Shown in pieces: positions 20,129-29,657 of a stretch of 64,000 bases of DNA. The notes under the pieces were generated by a model. The model did not search any database, was not told the origin of the DNA, and saw nothing but the letters and a program-made list of their open reading frames with translations. The position numbers and the translations under genes were made by a program. The DNA lies in NCBI RefSeq assembly GCF_000347635.1, contig NC_020514.1:3348001-3412000 (forward strand), read 5' to 3'. Numbering within the stretch: the stretch's first letter is position 1; each line of letters starts with the position of its first letter. The stretch is from Paraglaciecola psychrophila 170 (lineage in GTDB: Bacteria > Pseudomonadota > Gammaproteobacteria > Enterobacterales > Alteromonadaceae).

Positions 20129-21523
20129 ATGAACAAGTTACAAGACGAATTGTTTGCTCAAAAAAACACTAAAGCACTACTAAAACAAGCTCAACAGGCT
20201 GCGTTTGATTACATAGATAGTCAGTCAACCCAACGGGTATTTCCGAGTGAAACAAATCTTGAAAAACTCACTATATTTGATGAGTCTTTACCCAAAGCAA
20301 CCAGCGATCCGAGTTTGATATTAGAGCTGCTCAATACTGTAGGTTCAGTTAATACGGTTGCCCAAACTGGAGGACGTTATTTTGGCTTTGTCAACGGTAA
20401 TGCCCTACCCATTACTTTAGCCACAAAATGGTTATCAGACGTATGGGATCAAAATGCAGCATTATATGTCATGTCACCTATCGCATCTAAATTGGAAAGT
20501 GTTTGTCAAAATTGGCTTAATCAACTATTTGGCCTACCTGAACATACTGTGGCAGGGTTCGTCAGCGGTACGTCTATTGCAACCTTATCAGGGCTTGCTG
20601 CAGCTAGATTTCGTCAACTGCAAAAGTTAGGTTGGGATGTGAATCAACAAGGATTATTTGGTGCTCCGAGAATTCGCTTAATTTTAGGTAAGCAGACTCA
20701 TGGTACCGTGGCTAAGGCTATCAGTTTATTAGGCTTTGGACAGGCATCTATCGAGTGGGTGGATTGTGATAACCAAGGGCGATTAATGGTCGAAAAGCTG
20801 CCTCCATTAGATCAGAGTTGTATTTTGGTACTGCAGGCAGGTAACGTTAATTCAGGTGCCTTCGATGATTTTACTCAATTATGTAAGTTGGCAAACAGAG
20901 CCCATGCATGGGTGCATATAGATGGCGCATTTGGATTATGGGCTAAAGCGTCAAATATGTTTGATAAACATACTAAAGGCATGGAGCTAGCCGATTCATG
21001 GTCAGTAGATCCTCACAAAACCCTTAACACCCCTTATGATTGCGGCATCGTATTATGCAAAGATCCCCTAGCCTTAACGAGCGCTTTGCATCAACAAGGC
21101 AGTTACATTCAACTCAGTGAACAGCGGGATGGTTTGTTGTATACCCCTGAGATGTCAAAACGCGCCAGAGCCATCGAACTATGGGCAGCCATGAAATACT
21201 TGGGGCGTGCTGGTATAGCCGAGCTGGTTGAACAACTTCATAGTCACACACAATTTTTCGCTGATTTATTAACAGATAACGGGTTCACGATATTAAATGA
21301 TGTTGTTTTTAATCAAGTGGTCCTTAGCTGTGAAACCGAGCAACTGACTAAAAAAACCTTATCCTTAGTGCAGCAATCAGGTGAATGCTGGTGCGGCGGC
21401 TCGACTTGGCATGAGAAAAGTGTCATCCGTATCAGCCTGTGTTCTTGGGCAACAACCAAACAAGATGTGGTGCGCTCAGTAGATGTATTCGTTAAAGCTC
21501 GCAAGCAAGCATTACAAACATAA
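20129..21523 (+). CDS. PLP-dependent group II amino-acid decarboxylase-family protein
   Basis: This 464-residue protein belongs to the pyridoxal-dependent decarboxylase family (Pfam PF00282). The PLP lysine is in SWSVDPHKTLNTPYDCGIV. Other family features are GGRYFGFVNGNALPITLATK, FVSGTSIATLSGL and AWVHIDGAFGLWA, the last giving the cofactor aspartate. It most resembles the aspartate-aminotransferase-fold L-amino-acid decarboxylase relatives. The exact substrate cannot be read from the sequence. The start has a fair ribosome site (AGAGAGG). It is followed at 44 bases by pqiA in the same direction. Confidence 0.85.
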   Translation: MNKLQDELFAQKNTKALLKQAQQAAFDYIDSQSTQRVFPSETNLEKLTIFDESLPKATSDPSLILELLNTVGSVNTVAQTGGRYFGFVNGNALPITLATKWLSDVWDQNAALYVMSPIASKLESVCQNWLNQLFGLPEHTVAGFVSGTSIATLSGLAAARFRQLQKLGWDVNQQGLFGAPRIRLILGKQTHGTVAKAISLLGFGQASIEWVDCDNQGRLMVEKLPPLDQSCILVLQAGNVNSGAFDDFTQLCKLANRAHAWVHIDGAFGLWAKASNMFDKHTKGMELADSWSVDPHKTLNTPYDCGIVLCKDPLALTSALHQQGSYIQLSEQRDGLLYTPEMSKRARAIELWAAMKYLGRAGIAELVEQLHSHTQFFADLLTDNGFTILNDVVFNQVVLSCETEQLTKKTLSLVQQSGECWCGGSTWHEKSVIRISLCSWATTKQDVVRSVDVFVKARKQALQT

Positions 21524-21567
21524 CTATCTGAGTCTATTAACAAAATGTTACTGAATATTGTGAAAAA

Positions 21568-22791
21568 ATGTTGTTTAATAAGCCAGCAAATATTTATCAC
21601 ATCCGTAATCCGAAACCGAGTGAAACAATCGAAACTAAGACCATAATATCTAAACCACAAACGATACTGTGTCATGAGTGCCACTTCCGCGTTAAGTTAC
21701 CATCCTTGACCCATAAGCAGGCGGCGGTGTGTCCTCGATGTGGCTTGCAGTTAACTGTGTATCACCACCATGCCTCACAGCGTATCATTGCTTTGGCGGC
21801 CACTTCACTTATATTTTTGCTCACATCCCTGCCGTTTGAATTTCTATCGTTCAGTATAAGTGGTCAATATACGTCAATTGATATTCTTGGTGGCTTGTGG
21901 GTTTTGGTTGAAAAGGATTATGGGCTCCTTGCATTAGTTCAAGTGCTAGCAATACTGATACTGCCCGCATTTGTTTTAATGAGTTTATTATATTTGTTAG
22001 TGCCCTTTAGCCTAGGCTTTCGTCCTAAAAAGGCTGAATGGGTCATAAAAACGTTATTTAACTTGCTCCCATGGACCATGGCTGAAATTTTTTTAATAGG
22101 AGTATTGGTCAGTTTAATAAAAATCTTATCCATGGCTGACATAGGATTAGGTCTATCATTTTATGCATATCTATTTTTTACTATTTTCATGACCATTACC
22201 CTGCTGTACGTGGATAAATATCAATTAAAACTATTGCTCAACGTAGAAGTGAAAGACCGAAAGACACCTACCAACCCGTCAAAAAGTATTCAAACAACAT
22301 GGGCATTGTTGTTCACCTCGGTACTCTTATATATCCCTGCAAATATTTTACCTATCATGCACACCAGTGTATTGGGCAGTGACGATCCTAGTACAATCTT
22401 AGGAGGCGTCATACTCCTATGGCAAATGGGATCATACCCTATTGCTATTGTTATCTTTATTGCTAGCGTGTTTATCCCAGTAGCGAAAATAGTTATTTTA
22501 TGTTGGTTAAATTATTCAGTTCAAAGTAAACAACAACGTGCCAATAGTGAAAGAATATTTTGGTACCGTATCACCGAATTTGTTGGCCGCTGGTCGATGA
22601 TTGATGTATTTGTAGTCGCGGTATTAGTAAGCTTAATCCAATTAGGCAATATCATAAATGTATTGCCGGGTCATGCGGCATTGGCTTTTTGTGGTGTTGT
22701 TATTTGCACCATGCTTGCGGCTATGTCTTTTGACTCAAGGCTCATATGGTGTGAAACAGAAAAACTAAAAGGCGGAGAAAGACCATTATGA
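21568..22791 (+). CDS. pqiA: Paraquat-inducible protein A (PqiA/LetA-like) inner-membrane protein
   Basis: This 407-residue protein has two PqiA domains, each with four predicted helices. A zinc ribbon with two CxxC pairs (CHECHF and CPRCGL) precedes the first domain (LPFEFLSFSISGQYTSIDI). The second domain (YIPANILPIMHTSVLG, SVFIPVAKIVILCWL) has no CxxC pairs in the linker before it, whereas E. coli PqiA and LetA carry a second ribbon. PqiA partners with the MCE protein PqiB in lipid movement across the periplasm. The stop overlaps the pqiB start (ATGA), showing an operon. Confidence 0.92.
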   Translation: MLFNKPANIYHIRNPKPSETIETKTIISKPQTILCHECHFRVKLPSLTHKQAAVCPRCGLQLTVYHHHASQRIIALAATSLIFLLTSLPFEFLSFSISGQYTSIDILGGLWVLVEKDYGLLALVQVLAILILPAFVLMSLLYLLVPFSLGFRPKKAEWVIKTLFNLLPWTMAEIFLIGVLVSLIKILSMADIGLGLSFYAYLFFTIFMTITLLYVDKYQLKLLLNVEVKDRKTPTNPSKSIQTTWALLFTSVLLYIPANILPIMHTSVLGSDDPSTILGGVILLWQMGSYPIAIVIFIASVFIPVAKIVILCWLNYSVQSKQQRANSERIFWYRITEFVGRWSMIDVFVVAVLVSLIQLGNIINVLPGHAALAFCGVVICTMLAAMSFDSRLIWCETEKLKGGERPL

Positions 22792-24472
22792 GTCAGGACC
22801 TACAGCAACAACCCAGTGAGCCTGAAGAAGCCTTAATCAAACCTGTCAGAACAGTATCTAAAATTTGGCTAGTGCCAATTGTTGCCTTACTTATAGGTGT
22901 ATGGATGGTGTATTACCAGTGGAGTAATCAGGGGCCAGTTATCACGATTGAGTTTAAAACTGCAACCGGACTAGAAGCGGGAAAGACCAAAATAAAACCC
23001 GAGATGTGGATATAGGCCTAGTCAATAAAATAGAGCTTACTGATGATTTAAGTGGGGTTTTAGTGACGGTTAGAATGGATAAAGATGTGGCTCCAATTTT
23101 GCACTCTGACAATCAATTTTGGATTGTTTCTCCTAATGTGTCGCTTAACGGTATATCAGGTTTAGGCACCATCTTGTCTGGCCCTTATATAAATATGGCG
23201 CCTGGGGTCGAAAAACAAAAGAGTGAAATATTTATAGCCCTAGAGGCACCACCCGTCACTCCAAAAGGTACACCAGGATTACATGTCACGCTAAACAGCG
23301 AAAGTGAGTTTGCCTATAAAAAGGGCGATCCTGTTGTGTATAAAGGCATCAAGGTGGGTGAATTTGAAGATATATTTTTTAACTTCGAAGAGAGGGTTGT
23401 GTACTACAACACCTTTATTGAATCGCCGTACCACACCCTAATTACCACTAACACCAAGTTTTGGGATATCAGTGGCGTACAGATGGAATTGGGCGCTAGC
23501 GGCATGAAAATCAGTACTGGTAGTTTAGAAACGCTGCTAACCAACGGCGTCACGTTCGGTATTCCTGAGGGCATGTCAAAGGGTGAAGCTATCAACGATC
23601 GGAGTTTTTTTGATATTCATCCAAATCATAATTCTGCATCCGAAGAGCGTTTCAAGTTAAGTGCTGAATATGTGATTTTGGTAAAAGATACCGTAAGAGG
23701 ATTACATGTTGGAGCACCTGTGGAGTACAGAGGACTGGTAATTGGTAAGGTATTATCAATTAATTCATTAGATAATAATCAAGATGGTTTGCTGGAGCAG
23801 GGCTATGACATACCGGTGGTCATTAGTATTCAACCAGGTCGTGTGCAGCAACCAGACAACACGACAGGCCTAGCATTTATTCGCAAACAAACCAGTCTTT
23901 GGATTAAACAGGGCCTTAGAGCAACCTTAAAAACTGGCAACCTGTTAACGGGTGCTTTGTTTGTGGACTTACAACATTACCCAGATACCCCCCTTTTGGT
24001 AACACAACGTCTGCAAGGTTATGAGGTTGTTCCAACTATGACAGGTGAATTTTCAGAAATTACTGCAAAAGTCACAGCCATATTAGACAGTATTAACGAA
24101 ATGAAATTGAATGTTATTTCGGAAAATGCCAACAACATGCTTTTACAAATCACTCAAGCAGCTCAATCTTTACAATCAACGGCTAACACAACAGATAGTT
24201 TAATAAACACTGTGCGCGAAGATAAAGTCACAGCAACCTTGGTTGAAACTTTAAAAAATCTGTCAAAATTGACCAAAGATTATTCTGCTGACTCGGAAAC
24301 CTACGACGAACTCAATAAAACGATGCAAGTCCTTCAAAGTACCCTGCAGGAATTCCAGCCATTAATATTGCAATTAAACAGTAAACCTAATAGTTTGATT
24401 TTTGCTGATAGCAGCGGCTCAAGGTTAATTCCTACAGCCAAAACATTAAGCAATAAAGCATCAGGAAATTAA
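22788..24472 (+). pseudogene. pqiB: PqiB-like MCE-domain protein with one frameshift
   Basis: The frame opening at 22788 (MSQDLQQQPSEPEE, one membrane helix WLVPIVALLIGVWMVYY) ends after LEAGKTKIKPEMWI. The continuing frame picks up at DIGLVNKIELTDDLSG. Adding one base in AAAACCC at 22994-23000 gives KIKTRDVDIGLVNKI, the expected join. The restored protein is about 560 residues with three MCE domains starting VITIEFKTATGLEAG, LHVTLNSESEF and YVILVKDTVRGLHVG. It ends with a helical C-terminal region, and matches PqiB in domain number. PqiB forms a periplasm-spanning tube with PqiC. Because pqiA and pqiC are intact, a sequencing error or recent mutation is likely. Confidence 0.85.
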
Positions 24473-24473
24473 C

Positions 24474-25076
24474 ATGAAAATATCCCTCATTTTATTATTT
24501 TTGGGCTTATTGGCAAGCTGTACCTCTAAACCCTTGATGATGAAATATTATGTATTGCATACGCCTGAAAATAAAATTTCGGACAGCAGTAATAAAACAA
24601 AACCTATGGTTTTATTGCAAATGGTGGATGTAGCTGAATATTTAAATCAGTCAGGCCTAGTGATGCAAGTCGACAAGTACGAATTGTATTACTCACGACA
24701 AGATGTGTGGGCAGAAAAACTGCAATCTTCATTTTATAAAGCATTACTTGAAGATCTTAATACTACTGGCCAACGTGTTTACGTTGAACACAATTCGCCA
24801 AATGCAGAGTTTGCCATTGTTAGCATTAAAGTCGAATTAGAGCATTTCCACGCCACAGACACTTCAAGTGTTGTCAGCTCTGGACGTTATTCGTTATCCC
24901 TAAGTGATCCTAAGGTCACTAGAAACAAAAAAGTTACCACATCAAGCCAATCATTCTTTTTTGAGTCAGAACTGAACCAAGATGGATATGCACATGCTGT
25001 TGAAAAACTCAGAACGTTGATTAATCGCTTGGCCAAACAAATAGAAAGGGATATTGCGGCTTTGCCGAATAATTAG
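24474..25076 (+). CDS. pqiC: PqiC-like outer-membrane lipoprotein (ABC-type transport auxiliary)
   Basis: This 200-residue lipoprotein has the lipobox LLASC at residues 12-16 and the family pattern KYYVLHTPE, MVDVAEYLNQSGLVMQVD and DVWAEKLQSSF. PqiC anchors the end of the PqiB tube in the outer membrane. It starts two bases after the pqiB stop, so it is translated from the same transcript. The intact downstream partner argues that pqiB was functional until recently or is still functional. Confidence 0.9.
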   Translation: MKISLILLFLGLLASCTSKPLMMKYYVLHTPENKISDSSNKTKPMVLLQMVDVAEYLNQSGLVMQVDKYELYYSRQDVWAEKLQSSFYKALLEDLNTTGQRVYVEHNSPNAEFAIVSIKVELEHFHATDTSSVVSSGRYSLSLSDPKVTRNKKVTTSSQSFFFESELNQDGYAHAVEKLRTLINRLAKQIERDIAALPNN

Positions 25077-25085
25077 AAGTAGTTT

Positions 25086-26183
25086 ATGGATTTTAAAAAA
25101 TTAAAGAGGCACGCTAAAAATTATTTAAATACTGGCGTGGTGCAATCAAACGATACAGAGTCAAATCAACATGTTTTTGTTGCCAATTTGTTTGGTTTTA
25201 TTGGTTACAGCATCACTTTCCTAATGGGTGTTAGTGCATTTATTAGAGAAGATAGATTGCTTGGGATGGTATTGTTGATTGCCTGTCTGCTGTTCTTTAG
25301 TTCGCACTTAATACTTCGTTCAAAGCGCATTACCGACCCTTACAAATTCTCTGCAAATTTAGTGACTATCTCACTAATGATGTTGATGATTTACTTAGTG
25401 TTTACCGGAGGGGTTAAAGGAACCGGCCCATTATGGATATATATTGTGCCGCCAGTAGCGCTATTTTTCGGAGGTATGCGTAAAGGCACACGCAACATTG
25501 GCTTATTTGTTTTGGTTATTAGTGTGTTGATGTTTTATCCGAATAATGAATGGCTTGGTACCACGTACACCTTTGAGTTTAAGTCTAGATTAATCTATTC
25601 GTTCTTAACTGTTTCATGTTTATTTGCTTTCTACGAGTATGTTAGACAAAGCTCATTTATTCGGATCCAAGAGATGAGTCAAAAGTTCGAAAAGCAAGCC
25701 ATGCGCGATCCCCTATCAGGGCTATTAAACCGCCGCGGAATGCGAGTCAAGTTACAGGATGAATTTGAACGAAGTCAACGATATAACAATGAATTGACTG
25801 TGATGATGTGTGACATCGATAATTTCAAGAGAGTCAACGACCAATATGGCCATGATAAAGGCGATGAAATAATCAAAAGTTTAGGGGCTGTTTTTAAGTC
25901 AGGATTACGCAGACAAGACTCCCTGGCAAGATGGGGCGGCGAAGAGTACCTATTTTTATTACCTGAAACCAACGGTAGCCAAGGCATGCAACTAGCAGAA
26001 AAACTAAGAACTAAAATTGAAAAAGAACAGTATACCCATGAGTATAAGAATTTCAGTGTTACGGTTAGTATTGGATTACATCAAATAGTTGTAACTGATA
26101 CGATTAACCAAGCGATTACAAAAGCAGATACCAACCTTTATAAAGCTAAAGAACAAGGTCGAAACCGCTGCATTATTAGCTAA
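25086..26183 (+). CDS. Membrane-bound diguanylate cyclase (GGDEF)
   Basis: The first 190 residues hold about six membrane helices without a recognised sensor name. The GGDEF domain follows, beginning DPLSGLLNRRGMR. The active site is GGEEY at residues 284-288, a catalytically competent variant, and the inhibitory-site RxxD is RRQD five residues before it. The substrate-binding DIDNFKRVNDQYGHDKGDE is complete. The enzyme should make cyclic di-GMP with product inhibition. It starts ten bases after pqiC on the same strand, so it may share the Pqi transcript. A functional link to envelope stress is only a suggestion from position. Confidence 0.93.
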   Translation: MDFKKLKRHAKNYLNTGVVQSNDTESNQHVFVANLFGFIGYSITFLMGVSAFIREDRLLGMVLLIACLLFFSSHLILRSKRITDPYKFSANLVTISLMMLMIYLVFTGGVKGTGPLWIYIVPPVALFFGGMRKGTRNIGLFVLVISVLMFYPNNEWLGTTYTFEFKSRLIYSFLTVSCLFAFYEYVRQSSFIRIQEMSQKFEKQAMRDPLSGLLNRRGMRVKLQDEFERSQRYNNELTVMMCDIDNFKRVNDQYGHDKGDEIIKSLGAVFKSGLRRQDSLARWGGEEYLFLLPETNGSQGMQLAEKLRTKIEKEQYTHEYKNFSVTVSIGLHQIVVTDTINQAITKADTNLYKAKEQGRNRCIIS

Positions 26184-26231
26184 AGCATCAACAAAAAACT
26201 CTATTAATACCTAAGGTAAAACACTCAACTC

Positions 26232-28034
26232 ATGCGCTCTAATCGACATCCCATTAATGATGACACGCCAATTAACTGGCGTATATTTTCCCAGCTATGG
26301 CCGTATTTAACTGAATTTAAAGTTAGAGTTGGTCTAGCCCTGCTGTGTTTAATTGCCGCAAAAACAGCCAGTATCTATCTACCTTTTATTCTTAAATATA
26401 CTGTTGATGAACTTAATGCGGAACGTGCGGCTGACGCTATAGTCCTCGTGCCTTTTGGCTTAGTTGCCGCCTATGGGCTGCTTCGTTTGGCTAATGTATT
26501 GTTTGGCGAGATAAGAGACACCCTTTTTGGAAGAGTAACCGAGCGTGCCATGCGGCGTTTAGGTTTACAAGTATTCCGTCACCTACATAATTTAGATTTA
26601 GATTTTCACCTCAACAGGCAAACAGGGGGATTATCAAGAGACATCGAGCGCGGTACTAGCGGCATCAGTTTTTTAATGCGCTTTTTAGTTTTCAATATTG
26701 TGCCAACGCTGTTTGAAATTGCCGTTGTGGTGGGCGTATTGTTCTACAATTACGGGGTAAGTTTTGCACTGATAATTTTGGTTTCAGTAGTCAGTTATGT
26801 GAGTTTTTCAGTTAAAGCAACTGACTGGCGTACTAAATTCGTTCGTGAAGTCAATCAAGCGGACTCAAGCACTAGCTCAAGAGCCATTGATAGCTTACTG
26901 AACTACGAAACGGTTAAGTATTTCAATAACGAGACTTACGAAGCAAATAGATACGATGTTGACTTAGCCAACTGGGAAAATGCACGACGCAAGAACCGCT
27001 TGTCATTATTTGCATTAAACGGTGGCCAGGCTTCGATTATTGCTATCGCTATGACCAGTATGATGGCGCTTGCGGCCTATAAAGTCGCCCAAGGTGATAT
27101 GACCATTGGCGACTTTGTATTGATCAACGCCTTTACCATGCAAATATTTATGCCATTAAATTTCTTGGGGTTTGTATACCGTGAAATACGTGGGTCGATT
27201 GCCAATATTGAAAATCTATTTAATCTATTGGATAAACAACCTAATGTGCCAATAGATGAAAACGCCAAAGACCTAAAGATTGCTCAAGGAAAAATCACAT
27301 TTAACCAAGTGCAGTTTAGTTATCGTCCCGATCGTACTATTTTGCATGATATTAGTTTTGATATCCTACCAGGACAAAAAGTTGCAGTGGTGGGTGAAAG
27401 TGGTTCGGGCAAGTCAACCTTAGTAAAGTTATTATTTAGATTCTACGATTCATCAAACGGTAGCATCAGTATTGACGGGCAAGACATCAGTAAAGTTAAT
27501 CAACACTCACTACGCAAAGCCATCGGTATTGTTCCTCAAGATACGGTGTTATTTAATGATACTATTTTTGAGAATGTTCGTTATGGACGCCCGGATGCAA
27601 CTGATGCCGAGGTTCAACAAGCCATTGATTTAGCTCATCTTCGAGGTTTTATTGAATCTCTTCCTAATGGTGAAAATACCTCCGTCGGCGAGCGAGGCCT
27701 CAAGCTATCCGGTGGCGAAAAACAACGAGTAGCGATTGCTCGGACTATATTAAAACGTCCACCTATTATGGTATTCGACGAGGCAACATCTTCTCTGGAC
27801 AGCCAATCAGAACAAGCTATTTTGACCGCACTCAAAGAAATATCACAAGGTCATACTAGCCTTGTGATTGCACACCGTTTATCTACCATTGTTGACGCAG
27901 ATAAAATTGTGGTGATGGGCAATGGACGCATCTTAGAGCAAGGCAGCCATCGTCAACTACTAGACCAAAACGGCGCTTATAAACAGCTTTGGCAAACTCA
28001 ACAAAGTCAACATCACGAGTCAGATATTGAATAA
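26232..28034 (+). CDS. ATM1/HMT1-type ABC exporter
   Basis: This 600-residue half-transporter has six membrane helices followed by an ATPase domain. It keeps the Walker A motif GESGSGKS at about 388-395, the signature LSGGEKQR at 492-499 and Walker B with MVFDEATSSLDSQSEQA. Its N-terminal domain (PYLTEFKVRVGLALLCLIAA, YLPFILKYTVDEL) and the sequence DFHLNRQTGGLSRDIERGT match the ATM1/heavy-metal-tolerance group. That group exports glutathione-linked metal or sulfur compounds. Substrate in this organism is not shown. It ends overlapping the next small gene by eight bases. Confidence 0.92.
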   Translation: MRSNRHPINDDTPINWRIFSQLWPYLTEFKVRVGLALLCLIAAKTASIYLPFILKYTVDELNAERAADAIVLVPFGLVAAYGLLRLANVLFGEIRDTLFGRVTERAMRRLGLQVFRHLHNLDLDFHLNRQTGGLSRDIERGTSGISFLMRFLVFNIVPTLFEIAVVVGVLFYNYGVSFALIILVSVVSYVSFSVKATDWRTKFVREVNQADSSTSSRAIDSLLNYETVKYFNNETYEANRYDVDLANWENARRKNRLSLFALNGGQASIIAIAMTSMMALAAYKVAQGDMTIGDFVLINAFTMQIFMPLNFLGFVYREIRGSIANIENLFNLLDKQPNVPIDENAKDLKIAQGKITFNQVQFSYRPDRTILHDISFDILPGQKVAVVGESGSGKSTLVKLLFRFYDSSNGSISIDGQDISKVNQHSLRKAIGIVPQDTVLFNDTIFENVRYGRPDATDAEVQQAIDLAHLRGFIESLPNGENTSVGERGLKLSGGEKQRVAIARTILKRPPIMVFDEATSSLDSQSEQAILTALKEISQGHTSLVIAHRLSTIVDADKIVVMGNGRILEQGSHRQLLDQNGAYKQLWQTQQSQHHESDIE

Positions 28035-28242
28035 TCAAGTCCTCTTGGACGCAATCAATCAAACGATGCCCTTTGGCAAATACGCCGGCAGAAAATTATT
28101 GCACTTACCTGAACCTTACTTAGTTTGGTTCAGCAACAAAGGGTTTCCTGAGGGGAAATTAGGGCAACAGCTGGCTTTGATGCACGAAGTCAAGGTGAAT
28201 GGATTAGAGTCCATGTTAGCGCCACTTTTACGAGACGATTGA
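28027..28242 (+). CDS. DUF3820 small protein
   Basis: This 71-residue protein contains MPFGKYAGRKLLHLPEPYLV and WFSNKGFPEGKLGQQLALM, the full DUF3820 signature. The family is sometimes called a quorum-regulated virulence factor in one species; the general function is unknown. The start is a TTG overlapping the ABC-transporter end, which the full-length match supports. A later start would remove part of the N-terminal helix. It is probably translationally coupled on both sides. Confidence 0.85.
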   Translation: MNNQVLLDAINQTMPFGKYAGRKLLHLPEPYLVWFSNKGFPEGKLGQQLALMHEVKVNGLESMLAPLLRDD

Positions 28243-28604
28243 TGAGTTATCAACACACACGAAACCGGGTGAGGGACAAGCCTAAAACCGCCCAGCAAGA
28301 TAATATTGATAAACAAATTCTGTGTTTACATAAAGCAATGGCCGAAAAACTCATCGCTAATCATCACTATATTCCGCAAGTGATGGAAACAATAGAAGTT
28401 CGTTATGAGTCAGGAAAAATGCGCCATGGAGCATATTTATTTTGGACGAGTCTAATGGAGCATATTCATCAACCGGAGCTCTTTATGGCAACTATCTTAG
28501 AGGACTCCTCACAAATCATAAAGTACCGTAGACAAACAGTTTTTGTTGGCGTATTAACGGAGAGTGAAAGAAATGAAGCATTGGAGATTAATTTATTTCA
28601 ATAA
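28242..28604 (+). CDS. Hypothetical protein, 120 aa
   Basis: The ATG at 28242 overlaps the preceding TGA (TGATG), showing translational coupling to the DUF3820 gene. The protein is basic at the N-terminus (QHTRNRVRDKPKTAQQDN). It then has a helical part, CLHKAMAEKLIANHHYIPQV, and ESGKMRHGAYLFWTSLMEHI. No domain or export signal was recognised. It is the last gene of the pqi-to-ABC run. Confidence 0.7.
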   Translation: MSYQHTRNRVRDKPKTAQQDNIDKQILCLHKAMAEKLIANHHYIPQVMETIEVRYESGKMRHGAYLFWTSLMEHIHQPELFMATILEDSSQIIKYRRQTVFVGVLTESERNEALEINLFQ

Positions 28605-28750
28605 CGTAGTCTTTAATTTTTAGTACAAAAAGTTAGGTCAAAGCCAGCTATATTCTGTTTGCCTTCGAATAACTAACCTTATAGCAATCAACTTCATTAT
28701 TTGATTAATCATAACCAATAACCAATAACCAATAACCAACTATAAAAAAA
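28605..28750. other. Short intergenic stretch with 7-bp repeats
   Basis: Contains four tandem copies of AACCAAT at 28713-28740, the last with one change (AACCAAC). It lies just outside the 3' end of the dead PEP-CTERM-like gene. Confidence 0.85.
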
Positions 28751-29436
28751 CTAACGTACTCTTCTTACTACAAAAATAACAGTAAACAAAATAAACAGTA
28801 GAGAAGTTGCAGGCGCGGTAACAACTGAAACATTAACAGTTTGACATGATTTTTGGAAAAAATTTAGTTAGAAAGGTACTGCAATAACGCCTCTCATCTG
28901 CACTAAAGCTATACCGGAATAATCGCTCCTATAAAGGTTTGCGATGCCACTGCCATTTACGTATGAGCCATGTGTACGAAGCACACCACTCTCATACATA
29001 CCAAATAAGCGTGTCTGTTAAGATTTATACACACCATTAACTGGAATGCCAGCGACTGAACCAAATAAATTTTGCCTAGATTTTGCCTAGATTTTGCCTA
29101 GATTTTGCTAAAGCATAACAAGTTGAGGTATTCGCACAGTTTTGTTCATAATTGTAAAGTTTTCCATATTCACCTGAAAAAATAATGTCTAGAGGAAATG
29201 AGTCTAAAAGATTACGCACATCCTGATAAGTCGCATATTCCCAACCATCAAAATAAGCACCAGCATCAACGCAATCAACACCCGCGGTCAAATCTAAAGA
29301 CAACCAGACAAGTCTTGAAGGTTGATCTTTATGGCTGTTTCATCGCCCGTATCAAATGCTTCCTAGCTAATTAATGCAGCATGAGCTTGATGAATGACTC
29401 CAAAATAAATAAGAATTAAAACAGCGAATTTTTCAT
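28751..29436 (-). pseudogene. PEP-CTERM-like exported protein, heavily decayed
   Basis: Reading the minus strand across several frames recovers one protein. It has a signal peptide with ILIYFGVIHQAHAALIS, then EAFDTGDETAIK, and LVWLSLDLTAGVDCVDAG. After these come YFDGWEYATYQDVRNLL, CYALAKSRQN, LFGSVAGIPVNGVYKS and IALVQMRGVIAVPF. The C-terminus reads APATSLLFILFTVIFVVRRV, the shape of a PEP-CTERM sorting signal (short polar motif, helix, basic tail). Lesions are a frameshift after the ATG at 29436, an in-frame TAG that looks like a former Trp, a frameshift near 29320, a 22-bp gain from 11-bp repeats, and two later stops. The family call rests on this overall shape. Confidence 0.65.
29069..29109. 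repeat. Tandem 11-bp repeat, three copies plus a partial
   Basis: Unit ATTTTGCCTAG at 29069, 29080 and 29091, then ATTTTGCTA. Removing two units (22 bp) rejoins the two halves of the PEP-CTERM-like pseudogene in frame, so the expansion is itself one of its lesions. Confidence 0.95.
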
Positions 29437-29657
29437 TATTGTTATCTTCACTTATTAACCAAGAATATATTGTAACAATAAGAATCTTACTAAATTCATA
29501 ACGTTATAAATATCATCCCTAGGTATTAAATTTGAAGTGTTTTTAATTCAATTTGCATATTACACAGATATTTGTCATGTGGCTTAAATCAGAGATAGAC
29601 ACTTATTTACGTGCTTTATAAAATAATACTCTCAAAGGATATTTAATAACATCACAG

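Noticed and set aside
28713..28740. Possible CRISPR or phage repeat
   Set aside because: Seven-bp perfect tandem units with no spacers are a simple microsatellite.
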